Positions 1-7,859 of a DNA stretch of 64,000 nucleotides are shown here, one piece after another. The stretch is from Brevundimonas sp. UBA7664 (GTDB lineage Bacteria; Pseudomonadota; Alphaproteobacteria; Caulobacterales; Caulobacteraceae). The notes beneath the pieces were generated by a model. It had not been told where the DNA came from, did no database searches, and saw nothing but the letters and a program-made list of their open reading frames with translations. Position 1 is the stretch's first letter. Each line of letters starts with the position of its first letter. The stretch is from the NCBI RefSeq assembly GCF_002483305.1, contig NZ_DLHQ01000051.1, forward strand, positions 574 through 64,573, given 5' to 3'. Both the position numbers and the translations under genes were made by a program.

Positions 1-777
1 GTGCCGACGATGGGCGCGCTGCACGAAGGCCATCTGACGCTGGTCCGGGAAGCCGGCCGGCGGACGGACCGGGTCGTGGCCAGCGTCTTCGTCAATCCGA
101 CCCAGTTCGCCGCCCACGAGGACCTGGGGACCTATCCCCGGCAGGAAGCCAGGGACGCCGAACTGCTGGCGGAGGCCGGCTGCCACCTGCTGTTCGCGCC
201 CCCGGTCGAGGAGATGTATCCGGCGGGCGCGACGACCACGATCAGCGTCGGGGGACCGGCCGAGGGGCTGGAGGGCGATTTCCGGCCGCAGATGTTCGGC
301 GGCGTGGCCCTGGTGGTCGCCAAACTGTTGAACCAGGTCCAGGCGGATTTGGCCGTGTTCGGGGAGAAGGACTGGCAGCAGTTGATGGTCGTGCGGCGGC
401 TGGTCCGCGACCTCGACATCCCTACGGAGATCGTCGGATCGCCGACGACGCGGGACGGTCATGGCCTGGCCCTGTCGTCGCGCAACGCCTACCTGTCGGA
501 GGCTGAGCTGGAGATCGCCCGGCGGCTGAATGGCGTGCTGGCCGAGGCCGGGGCGGCGGCGACCTCAGGCCGGCCGGTCGAGACGGTTGAGCGCGAAGCC
601 TGCGACGCCCTGCTGGCCGCGGGCTTCGACCGGATCGACTATGTCGCGGTGCGCCGGGGCGAGGACCTCGCGCCGTTCGACAGCGCCCTGGTCGACGCGC
701 CGGGCCGCATCCTCGCGGCCGCCTGGCTGGGGCGAACCCGCCTGATCGACAATATGGCGGTGGCCTCGCGGTCCTGA
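1..777 (+). CDS. panC: pantothenate synthetase, 5'-truncated by window edge
   Basis: Condenses pantoate and beta-alanine with ATP to give pantothenate (coenzyme A precursor) in the cytoplasm. The visible 258 residues open with PTMGALHEGH, the ATP-binding HxGH motif of the family, so only about 20-25 N-terminal residues lie left of the window; the GTG at base 1 is a Val codon rather than the true start. The pantoate/ATP-binding block is present (FGEKDWQQL, then SSRNAYLS). Length and ending fit a complete C-terminus. It converges on the TPR gene, and the two stop codons share a perfect palindrome. Identification is secure; the start is not visible. Confidence 0.96.
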   Translation: MPTMGALHEGHLTLVREAGRRTDRVVASVFVNPTQFAAHEDLGTYPRQEARDAELLAEAGCHLLFAPPVEEMYPAGATTTISVGGPAEGLEGDFRPQMFGGVALVVAKLLNQVQADLAVFGEKDWQQLMVVRRLVRDLDIPTEIVGSPTTRDGHGLALSSRNAYLSEAELEIARRLNGVLAEAGAAATSGRPVETVEREACDALLAAGFDRIDYVAVRRGEDLAPFDSALVDAPGRILAAAWLGRTRLIDNMAVASRS

Positions 778-790
778 CCGCGCGGTCAGG
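773..790. other. 18-bp perfect palindrome joining two convergent stop codons
   Basis: CCTGACCG-CG-CGGTCAGG is a perfect dyad that contains the TGA of panC on the plus strand and the TGA of the facing TPR gene on the minus strand. It could act as a short bidirectional stem at the transcript ends, but there is no T-run on either side, so a classical intrinsic terminator is not supported. Confidence 0.5.
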
Positions 791-2483
791 CCAGCTTGAG
801 ATCCATGGCCCCGCCGACCCATTCGATGCGCGACAGGCGGCGGGCTTCGGCGGCGGCGTCCGCGTCGCCCAGGGCCGCTTCCGCCTCGGCCAGGACGAAA
901 TAGCTGTAGGGGTCCGCCGGCCAATCCTCGATCAGCTCCAGCACCTTGGCTTTCGCCCCGGCGGCGTCGCCACTGAGCAGCAGGGCGGCGGCGAGGCTGC
1001 GGCGGGTCGGGTACCAGATGACGGGCGGATCGCCGCCCTCCTCCCCCTGGCCCTGGATTTCCGCGGCGCGGGTGAAGGCGGCGACGGCGGCGGCATGGTT
1101 GCCCTCGATCATCGCCGCGCGGCCTTCGAGAACGCGTTGGGACAGTTCGGTGAAGTCCCGGCGCATCTCGGCGCTCGGGCCCGAGGCGAAGGCGGGTTCG
1201 GCGCGGAGGGTCTTGATAGCCTCGGCCTCGGCCCGCACCGCCGCCGCGTCGCCGGCCCGGGCCGCGGCCTCGCCCCGGGCGTAGCGCCAGCTGATCCGCA
1301 GCAGCGGATGGGTGGCGGCGGGCTCGGCCAGGGCCGCGACCTGCGCGGGCGATCCGAACCGCCCGTAGTTGGCATAGGCGTTGTTGGCGGTGATCTGACG
1401 CCAGACATTGTCCTCCGGGATGTCCGGGAAGGTCGCCAGGAACCAGTCGGCGAGCTTCAGGCCCTCCTCGGCCCCGCCCGCCATCAGGGCGCCGCCCATG
1501 CCGAAATGGATGTTGTGGCCGTGCAGCGGCATGCCGGGCACGCCGCCCGGCGGCCGGGCCAGGCTGTCATAGCGCCGGTCCAGCGCCACGGCGTTGACGT
1601 TGGACATCATGGCGTCCCGGTAGCGGCCGACCCGGTAAAAAGTGTGCGACGGCATATGCACCAGATGGCTCGCCCCGGGGGCCAGCGCCGCCAGCCGTTC
1701 GCCATAGGGAATGGCCTTGTGCGGATCGTCCGACCACTCGGTCAGGTGGATGTAGAGATGAATCGCGCCCGGGTCGTCGGGTGCAGCGGCCAGGGTCTGC
1801 TCCAGCACGGCCATGGCGCGGGTGATGCCGGGGTCCATCGCCTTGCCGTCGTCATCCCACCAGTCATCGGCCTTCAGCATCCAGGCGTCGGCGGTGATGG
1901 CCGCGACGGCGATGTCCGATGGATTTCGACGCGCGATCCGGTCCATGGCCTGGGCGAAGCGGCGGTCACGCGATCCCTTGGCCCCCGAATAACGCTGGAC
2001 CAGGGCGTCGATCATCTGGCGCTGCATGGGGACGGCGCGGCGGGCCAGCCGCCGGGCCTCGCGCGCGGCCTTCAGCGCGGCGGCCTGGCTCTCGTCGTCA
2101 TTGCCGCCACCGTTGAGATTGGGGCCGAGGGCCCAGGCCTCGCCCCAGGCGCACATGCCGCACGACGGATCGAGCAGGCGCGCCTTGCGGAAGGCGCGCA
2201 CCGATTCCTTGTGCTCGAAGGCCCAACGCAGCCGGACGCCGTGGTCGAACCAGGCCTGGGCCTCGGGGTTGGCGGTATCGATGGGGAAGCCGCCGGTTCC
2301 GAACCCCTCGACCATGACCATGTTGGCGACGGGAGTGCCTGCATTGGCCGAGACGGCCGGGCCGCAGACCTGGGGCCGTTCGATCCGGTCGAGCGCGGCG
2401 CGCTCGGCAGTCGCGTCTGCGACGGCGGCGGGACCAAACAGCGAGACGCCGAGGGCGACGCCCGCCAACAGAATTGTGCGCAT
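786..2483 (-). CDS. exported tetratricopeptide-repeat protein
   Basis: A 565-residue protein with a clear Sec signal (MRTILLAGVALGVSLFGPAAVADA, cleavage near residue 24), so periplasmic. The helical-repeat signature starts near residue 75 (AWFDHGVRLRWAFEHKESVRAFRKA, DPSCGMCAWGEAWALGPN), typical of a widespread exported TPR family whose role is not established. More degenerate repeats follow up to the C-terminus (DPYSYFVLAEAEAALGDADAAAEARR). HxxxH-like motifs (HMPSHTFYRVGRY) near residue 280 are characteristic of this family, but I cannot assign catalysis. It stands alone on the minus strand, convergent with panC. Function unknown; scaffold or binding role is inferred. Confidence 0.85.
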   Translation of the reverse strand: MRTILLAGVALGVSLFGPAAVADATAERAALDRIERPQVCGPAVSANAGTPVANMVMVEGFGTGGFPIDTANPEAQAWFDHGVRLRWAFEHKESVRAFRKARLLDPSCGMCAWGEAWALGPNLNGGGNDDESQAAALKAAREARRLARRAVPMQRQMIDALVQRYSGAKGSRDRRFAQAMDRIARRNPSDIAVAAITADAWMLKADDWWDDDGKAMDPGITRAMAVLEQTLAAAPDDPGAIHLYIHLTEWSDDPHKAIPYGERLAALAPGASHLVHMPSHTFYRVGRYRDAMMSNVNAVALDRRYDSLARPPGGVPGMPLHGHNIHFGMGGALMAGGAEEGLKLADWFLATFPDIPEDNVWRQITANNAYANYGRFGSPAQVAALAEPAATHPLLRISWRYARGEAAARAGDAAAVRAEAEAIKTLRAEPAFASGPSAEMRRDFTELSQRVLEGRAAMIEGNHAAAVAAFTRAAEIQGQGEEGGDPPVIWYPTRRSLAAALLLSGDAAGAKAKVLELIEDWPADPYSYFVLAEAEAALGDADAAAEARRLSRIEWVGGAMDLKLA

Positions 2484-2547
2484 TGTCCAGCTCTCCCTGC
2501 CCTCGGCGCCAGCTTGTCGCGAAAAGCGGCGGTCGCCAAGGGCCGGA

Positions 2548-2826
2548 TCAGCCGCAGGCCACGCTCTCGATGATCCCTGTGGCTTCGTCGAACCGGATAT
2601 TCAGCCGGTCGGGCCGCAGATCCTTGGTGACGGGACAGGTGGTGCAGGCGATGCGGACATTGGCGTCCTGCGGGAAGGACACCGCCCCGACATGGGAGCC
2701 GACCAGGGACCGGGCGCCCTCGATCCCGCATTGCTGCGGGATCGGCGTCTCGACCGGCGACGGCGCGGTCGGGGCGCACGCCCCGAGGGCAAGCATGGCG
2801 GCGATGGTGAGCGCTCTCATCCGCAT
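2548..2826 (-). CDS. I78-family peptidase-inhibitor-like lipoprotein (copy 3 of 3)
   Basis: A 92-residue lipoprotein: short signal peptide with lipobox LGAC (Cys17), then a compact domain with C-x7-LVG, RIACTTCPVTKD, RLNIRFD and a terminal CG. The LVG, TxDxxxxRLN and C-terminal CG signatures match the I78 (Elastase-inhibitor-like) fold. The usual PG before the Thr-x-Asp is replaced by a CxxC. It is last of three tandem paralogues. Two starts are possible: ATG at 2826 (spacing 4 from GAGG) or ATG at 2820, which overlaps the upstream stop in an ATGA and lies 10 bases from the same GAGG. Protease inhibition is inferred from the fold only. Confidence 0.82.
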   Translation of the reverse strand: MRMRALTIAAMLALGACAPTAPSPVETPIPQQCGIEGARSLVGSHVGAVSFPQDANVRIACTTCPVTKDLRPDRLNIRFDEATGIIESVACG

Positions 2827-3113
2827 TTAACCTCGCGGATGACGCCCGTGGACTGGTCGAACAGGATGTTCAGCCGGCCTGAGTTGTAATCCATGGTCAC
2901 CGGGCAGGTCGTGCAGGTCACGCGCCAGACCTCGTCGGCCGGACGCGGCGGCAACTCCGAGCGGTTGCGGCCGACGAAGCGCTGATACTGGTCGGCCCTG
3001 CACTGGCTCGGTCTGTCTTCCGGCGGCATGGGGACGGCGCCGCCGTCGTCGACGGGCGCACAGGCGGCTGCAAGCAAGCCGGCCGCGGCGAGGCTTAGGG
3101 TCAGGATCTTCAT
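2817..3113 (-). CDS. I78-family peptidase-inhibitor-like lipoprotein (copy 2 of 3)
   Basis: A 98-residue lipoprotein starting MKILTLSLAAAG, with lipobox LAAAC (Cys18) followed by an acidic and Pro-rich linker. The domain shows CRADQYQRFVG, RVTCTTCPVTMD, GRLNILFD and a final KCG, the same pattern as its neighbours. I chose the ATG at 3113 over an in-frame upstream start near 3323 because it opens a textbook lipoprotein signal and the upstream extension is antisense-like Arg/His-rich sequence overlapping the first copy. Its stop overlaps the start of copy 3 by 4 bases, so translation is probably coupled. The mature protein should sit on the periplasmic face of a membrane. Confidence 0.85.
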   Translation of the reverse strand: MKILTLSLAAAGLLAAACAPVDDGGAVPMPPEDRPSQCRADQYQRFVGRNRSELPPRPADEVWRVTCTTCPVTMDYNSGRLNILFDQSTGVIREVKCG

Positions 3114-3136
3114 CGGCGTCGTCTCCCGTGATGGCT

Positions 3137-3466
3137 TCAACCGCAGCGGACCTGTTCGATGACTTCGGTCTGTTCGTTGAAGAAGATGTTCAGGCGGTAG
3201 GGCGAATAGTCCTCGGTGATCGGGCAGCTGGTGCAGGTGACGCGCCGGTTCACGATATCGACGGGAACGGGGATGTCGGTCTTCGGTTTCCCGACCAGCC
3301 ATTGCAGTTCGCCGGCGCGGCACAGGTCGGCGGTGGGATTCGTCGGACGCGTTCCCGTCGGCAGATTGATCTGGGCTTCTTCGATGGCGCGCGGGGCGGA
3401 GGCGTCCGAGGCCGGCGTCGAACAGGCCGCCAGGGCCATGAGCGCGATCAGGCCGCCTTTTCCCAG
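3137..3466 (-). CDS. I78-family peptidase-inhibitor-like lipoprotein (copy 1 of 3), probable CTG start
   Basis: The same domain as the two downstream copies: CRAGELQWLVG, RVTCTSCPITED, YRLNIFF and a terminal RCG. The start is uncertain because the gene overlaps the end of holC. The only nearby ATG (3439) leaves MALAAC, too short for a lipoprotein signal. A CTG at 3466 gives LGKGGLIALMALAAC, a sensible charged-hydrophobic-lipobox leader, and lies four bases after GGAGG. A second CTG at 3451 overlaps the holC stop as CTGA. I therefore report 109 residues from 3466. The product and frame are secure; the start is an inference that needs proteomics or ribosome profiling. Confidence 0.72.
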   Translation of the reverse strand: MGKGGLIALMALAACSTPASDASAPRAIEEAQINLPTGTRPTNPTADLCRAGELQWLVGKPKTDIPVPVDIVNRRVTCTSCPITEDYSPYRLNIFFNEQTEVIEQVRCG

Positions 3467-3909
3467 CGCCCCTCCGGAGACTGCTTCCAGTAGGCCAGAT
3501 TGGCGCCCTGATCCTTCAGCGTCTTCCACCGGACCCGCGCGCCCGACAGCGCCGTCTCGTCCCGTCCGTCGAAGATGATGAAGCATCGATCGAAGCCTTT
3601 CGTATCGCCCAGCTCTGAGCCGTCCACGATGAACAGCGCCTGAGCGGCGTTCGGGTTCTCAAGCGATTCGGTCAGCAGTATGGGCTGCCGCGCCGCTTCG
3701 GGCCCGGACGCCCGGCCGTGGGCGAGGAAGCTGTCGTCGCGGTACGTCCACAGCCGATCGTCGATGTCGTCGAGCAACCGGGCGTCGGCAGCGCGCACCA
3801 GCGCCCTCCAGCCCCGCTCACGCGTCTTCTCCAGCAGGCCGGGCATGACCTGTTCCAGGGTCGACCGCTCGAGGTGGTAGAACCAGATTTCCGGCTTGGC
3901 GTCAGACAC
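3448..3909 (-). CDS. holC: DNA polymerase III subunit chi
   Basis: The 153-residue chi subunit links the clamp-loader complex to single-stranded DNA-binding protein at the replication fork. Family features visible are the N-terminal WFYHLERSTLEQVMPGLLEK block, LWTYRDDSFLAHG, the QPILLT strand, and FDRCFIIFDG before WKTLKDQGANLAYWKQ at the C-terminus. The length is normal for alphaproteobacterial HolC. It follows pepA by 22 bases on the same strand, an arrangement common in proteobacteria, and its 3' end overlaps the first I78 lipoprotein, so the group is probably one transcript. Confidence 0.93.
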   Translation of the reverse strand: MSDAKPEIWFYHLERSTLEQVMPGLLEKTRERGWRALVRAADARLLDDIDDRLWTYRDDSFLAHGRASGPEAARQPILLTESLENPNAAQALFIVDGSELGDTKGFDRCFIIFDGRDETALSGARVRWKTLKDQGANLAYWKQSPEGRWEKAA

Positions 3910-3931
3910 CCGGTTCTACCTTTTCAGAGAC

Positions 3932-5407
3932 CTACGACTCGTAGCTGTCGGCCACCATCCGGTCGAGCGTGCGCACGCCCCAGCCGACGGCGCCGTCCGG
4001 GACGGTCGGATTGCGGCTGTCCTTGACCCAGGCGGTCGGGGCGATGTCGATGTGGGCCCAGGGCACGCCGTTGGTGAAGCGCTGCAGGAACAGGGCGGCG
4101 GTGATGGAGCCGCCGGCGCGGCCGTTGCCGGTGTTCTTCACATCGGCGATCGGGGTGTCGATGTGGCGCTCGTAGAAGGCCGGGATCGGCATCCGCCACG
4201 CGTTCTCACCGACCTTGGGACCGGCGGCGAGGAAATTGTTGGCCAGCGCGTCGGAGTTGGAGAACACCCCGGCGTATTCGAGCCCCAGCGCCACGATCAT
4301 GGCGCCCGTCAGGGTGGCCAGGTCGAGCATGAATTTCGGCTTGAACCGCTCTTGGGTGTACCAGAGGCAATCCGCCAGAACGAGGCGGCCCTCGGCGTCG
4401 GTGTTCAGGATCTCGACCGACTGGCCCGACAGGGACATGACCACGTCGCCGGGGCGCTGGGCCGCGCCGTCGGGCATGTTCTCGACCAGGCCGAGGACGC
4501 CGACCGCATTGACCTTCGCCTTCCGGCCCGCCAGCGCGTGCATCAGGCCGGCCACGGCGGCAGCGCCGCCCATGTCCCATTTCATCTCTTCCATGCCGTC
4601 GGACGGCTTGATCGAGATGCCGCCGGTGTCGAAACAGACGCCCTTGCCGACGAAGGCGATGGGCTGGTCGCCCTTCTTGCCGCCGTTCCACTTCATGATG
4701 GCGACCTGGCTCTCGCGCACGCTGCCCATGCCGACCGCCAGGAGGGTGCGGAAGCCGAGCTTTTCAAGCTCCTTCTCGCCGAGAATCTCGACCTCGAGTC
4801 CGAGTTTCTCCAGCGCCTTGACGCGTTTGGCGAACTCGACCGGATACAGGACGTTGGCCGGCTCGCTGACCAGATCGCGCGAGAACTCGACCGCGTCGGC
4901 GACGGCGGACAGGTCGGCGTAGGCAGCCCCGGCGGCCTTGGGATCCGCCGCGACGATCTTGATGGTCTCGATCGACGGCGTTTTCTCGGGCTTCAGCGTG
5001 GTGCGGTATTTCAGGAACCGATAGGCGGCCAGGCGGGCGGCGAAGGCGGCGCGGGCGGCCTGGTCGGCGGTCAGGTGGGAGGCATCGATGGTCAGGACAG
5101 TCGCGCCCGACAGCTTGACGGCGTGATAGGCGGCGCCGGCGGCGGACTCGAGCGCCAGGTCGTCGAACTTGCCGGCCTCGCCCGCACCGCTGAGCAGAAT
5201 GCTCGTCGCGTCGACGCCGGCGGGGGCGGCGACGATCAGGGTGCTGTTCGAGGCGCCGGTGAAGCGGCTGGCGGTCATCGCCCGGGTCAGGGCGCCGGAG
5301 GTCGCGGTGTCGAGGCGGGGACCGGCGCCGGAGAGGACCCGGCCCTCATGGACCAGGACGGCGAGAATTTCGGCGGGACTCGCGGACGCGACGAATTCGA
5401 TCTTCAT
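3932..5407 (-). CDS. pepA: leucyl (cytosol) aminopeptidase, M17
   Basis: A 491-residue cytosolic metallo-aminopeptidase that releases N-terminal amino acids. The C-terminal catalytic domain holds the metal ligands and motif: GKGVCFDTGGISIKP, the KWDMGGAAAV helix and NTDAEGRLVLAD, the M17 signature. The N-terminal macro-like domain covers roughly residues 1-160. Length matches the family. It is divergent from lptF (134-base gap) and heads the run pepA-holC-I78. Nothing in the catalytic motifs looks lost. Confidence 0.97.
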   Translation of the reverse strand: MKIEFVASASPAEILAVLVHEGRVLSGAGPRLDTATSGALTRAMTASRFTGASNSTLIVAAPAGVDATSILLSGAGEAGKFDDLALESAAGAAYHAVKLSGATVLTIDASHLTADQAARAAFAARLAAYRFLKYRTTLKPEKTPSIETIKIVAADPKAAGAAYADLSAVADAVEFSRDLVSEPANVLYPVEFAKRVKALEKLGLEVEILGEKELEKLGFRTLLAVGMGSVRESQVAIMKWNGGKKGDQPIAFVGKGVCFDTGGISIKPSDGMEEMKWDMGGAAAVAGLMHALAGRKAKVNAVGVLGLVENMPDGAAQRPGDVVMSLSGQSVEILNTDAEGRLVLADCLWYTQERFKPKFMLDLATLTGAMIVALGLEYAGVFSNSDALANNFLAAGPKVGENAWRMPIPAFYERHIDTPIADVKNTGNGRAGGSITAALFLQRFTNGVPWAHIDIAPTAWVKDSRNPTVPDGAVGWGVRTLDRMVADSYES

Positions 5408-5541
5408 TTACTACTCCCGCCGGGCGATACGCCCCGGCTGTGTGTCGATGGGATGAGTGCGCGCGGTTTCACCGGCGCATTCGGGTGTGTATTAGATGCT
5501 CTCCCTCGCCGCCGCCTGCAACGGGCGATTTCCTGCCGTAT

Positions 5542-6675
5542 ATGACCCTGATTCAAGGCTATCTTTTCCGGCAGATCGCCCGTCCCGTCGTGGGCGCGTG
5601 CGCCGCGCTGGCCGGAATCGGCATTCTGAGCCAGAGCCTCGACCAGCTGGAAGTCATCGTCGAACGCGGTCAGAGCGTCTGGGTGATGGTCAAGCTGACC
5701 CTGCTCGCGGTGCCGCAATTGCTGGCCGTGATCATTCCGATCGGCCTGTTCGTCGGCGCCCTGATCGCCCTGACCCGGCTGCAGCGGGAGCAGGAGCTGA
5801 CCGCGGTGTTCGCCTCGGGCGTCACCCGCTGGTCGGCGATTCGCCCCTCGGTCCAGCTGGCGGTCATCGCGGCGTTGCTGACCCTGATGGTCACCGCCGT
5901 GGGCCAGCCCTGGGCGCAACGGCAATCCCGGGCCGAGGCCTTCGCCGTCCGCTCCGACCTGGCGACCCTGCTGGTCCAGGAAGGCCGGTTCGTCGAGGGC
6001 CCGAACGGTCTGACCGTCTATGTCCAGCAGATCGAACAGAACGGCCTGCTGAAGAATCTGTTCGTCTATCTCGAGGAAGGCGACAAGGTCACCACCTGGG
6101 ACGCCGCCGAAGCCCGGTTCAGCCGCATTGACGGCCAGCCCTATCTGACCCTGCTGAACGGGTCATGGCAGCGCTACTCGTCGCGCGGGGTGCTGGAGTA
6201 TCTGTCCTTCGGCCGCCAGGACGTGCCCCTGGCCCAGTATTCGGAAGTGACCGAGCGCGTCCGCTACAAGCCGTCGGACCTCTATCTGACCCAGCTGTTC
6301 AACCCGTCGCCGGCAGATCTGGAGCGGGTCGGTTCGGCGGGCGAACTGGCGGCCGAGGGCCATTCGCGGCTGTCGGCGCCGCTTTACGCCCTGATGGCCA
6401 TGGCCATGGCTCTGACGGCGATCATGGGCGGGCAGTTCAGCCGGACCGGCTACGGCCTGCGCATCGCCAAGGCCGCGGGCATCTTCCTGGTCGTCCGCAT
6501 CGCGGGCTACGGCGTGGTCTCGGCCAGCGCCTGGAACGGCTGGTTGAACGTGTTCCAGTATCTGCTGCCGATCGTGGCGACGGCGGTCGCGCTGAGGCTT
6601 CTGTTCCGGGCCCTGAAGCCGCGCCGACGCCGGAGCTCGCGGTTTCTCGAGCGGCTGAAGGCGCGGGTCGCATGA
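5542..6675 (+). CDS. lptF: LPS export permease LptF
   Basis: An inner-membrane subunit of the LptB2FG transporter that extracts lipopolysaccharide. Start ATG 5542 gives MTLIQGYLFRQIARP, the usual LptF opening, followed by three membrane segments (about residues 15-32, 50-75, 98-120), a periplasmic jellyroll domain, and three C-terminal segments; 377 residues is normal. Longer in-frame starts at 5440 add Cys/Arg-rich sequence unlike the family. It overlaps lptG by ATGA. A TATTAG at 5490-5495 might be a -10 element, but no convincing -35 accompanies it. Confidence 0.95.
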   Translation: MTLIQGYLFRQIARPVVGACAALAGIGILSQSLDQLEVIVERGQSVWVMVKLTLLAVPQLLAVIIPIGLFVGALIALTRLQREQELTAVFASGVTRWSAIRPSVQLAVIAALLTLMVTAVGQPWAQRQSRAEAFAVRSDLATLLVQEGRFVEGPNGLTVYVQQIEQNGLLKNLFVYLEEGDKVTTWDAAEARFSRIDGQPYLTLLNGSWQRYSSRGVLEYLSFGRQDVPLAQYSEVTERVRYKPSDLYLTQLFNPSPADLERVGSAGELAAEGHSRLSAPLYALMAMAMALTAIMGGQFSRTGYGLRIAKAAGIFLVVRIAGYGVVSASAWNGWLNVFQYLLPIVATAVALRLLFRALKPRRRRSSRFLERLKARVA

Positions 6676-7802
6676 GCAGCCGCACCTCCCTGCCTGTGCC
6701 CTGGCTGCGGCTCGGCCGGATTGAACGCTATGTGCTGGTCCAGCAGGCGCGGTCGCTGGGCGTCGCCCTGGGCGTCATCGCCGCCCTGATCATGCTGATC
6801 GACTTTGTCGAGATCTCCCAGCGCGTCGCCTCGAACACCGACCTGTCCGGGGTCCGCATTTTCGGCCTGATGCTGCTGAAGTCGCCGCAGGTGATCATCC
6901 AGTTGCTGCCGTTCGTCTTCCTGTTCGGGACGCTGGCGGCGTTCGTCGGCCTCAATCGTCGCAGCGAGCTGATCGCGATGCGGGCCGCGGGCGTCTCGGC
7001 CTGGCGGTTCGTCCTGCCGGCGGCCGGGGCCGCCCTGATGCTGGGCGTCATCACCGTCGCCGCCTTGGGACCGCTGGCGGCGTCGGCGGACGGTCTTTAC
7101 CAGCGCGAGCGGACCCGTCTGTCCGGGTCGGCGGCCGGCGCCGAGGCCAGCCCGACGGTCTGGATCCGCGAAGGCGATGATACGCGCCAGATGGTGGTCC
7201 GCGCCGAGCGGCAGGACCGGTCGCGCGCCCGGCTGCTCGACGTCACCTTCTTCATCTACACCAATGACTCCGAGGGCATGCGCACCTTCTCGGAGCGGAT
7301 CGACGCCGACTCGGCCTCGCTGTCGAACGGAAGCTGGCGGCTGGTCAATGCGGTCGGGGCCGAGATCGGCCAGCGCGCGGTGCGCTACGCCACCCTCGAC
7401 CTGCCCTCCAGCCTGGCCGACGATGAGGCGTTCGAGCGGTTCGCGCGGCCGCAGGCGACCTCCTTCTGGTCGTTGCCGGCCCAGATCGCGCGGGTCGAGG
7501 ACGCCGGGTTTTCATCGACCGCCTATCGCCTGCGTCTGCAGCAACTGCTGGCGACGCCCCTGATGTTCGCCGCCATGTCGATCCTGGCCGCCGCCTTCTC
7601 TCTGAGGCTGATGCGGCTGGGAGACCTGGCCCGGATGAGCGTGGCCGCGGTCGTGCTCGGGTTCGGCTTCTTCTTCGTGAACCAGGCGGCGTCGGCCTTC
7701 GGCTCGGCCGAGGTGATCCCGCCCTGGCTTGCGGCCTGGCTGCCGCCCTTGCTGACGGCGCTCGCCGCCTTCACCTTGCTGTTCTATACCGAAGACGGCT
7801 AA
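6672..7802 (+). CDS. lptG: LPS export permease LptG
   Basis: Partner of LptF in the LPS export ABC transporter, 376 residues. It begins at an ATG overlapping the lptF stop (ATGA), giving MSSRTSLPVPWLRLGRIERYVL. The YjgP/YjgQ architecture is visible: an N-terminal bundle with LLPFVFLFGTLAAFVGLNRRSELIAMRAAGVS (coupling helix region), a periplasmic domain, then three C-terminal hydrophobic helices including LLATPLMFAAMSILAAAFSLR. The next gene is lptD, so inner- and outer-membrane LPS transport parts sit together. Confidence 0.95.
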   Translation: MSSRTSLPVPWLRLGRIERYVLVQQARSLGVALGVIAALIMLIDFVEISQRVASNTDLSGVRIFGLMLLKSPQVIIQLLPFVFLFGTLAAFVGLNRRSELIAMRAAGVSAWRFVLPAAGAALMLGVITVAALGPLAASADGLYQRERTRLSGSAAGAEASPTVWIREGDDTRQMVVRAERQDRSRARLLDVTFFIYTNDSEGMRTFSERIDADSASLSNGSWRLVNAVGAEIGQRAVRYATLDLPSSLADDEAFERFARPQATSFWSLPAQIARVEDAGFSSTAYRLRLQQLLATPLMFAAMSILAAAFSLRLMRLGDLARMSVAAVVLGFGFFFVNQAASAFGSAEVIPPWLAAWLPPLLTALAAFTLLFYTEDG

Positions 7803-7859
7803 GCGATCCGGCCTGCCCCGCCCCTGCCGACCCGTACGCCATCCAGAGTGACCTTTTGC

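Noticed and set aside
1095..2573. Long plus-strand ORF of 492 codons antisense to the TPR gene
   Set aside because: Gly/Arg/His-rich shadow caused by high GC at third positions of the minus-strand gene; no domain or leader.
3896..5545. 549-codon plus-strand ORF over pepA
   Set aside because: Antisense shadow of pepA; the minus frame carries all M17 motifs.
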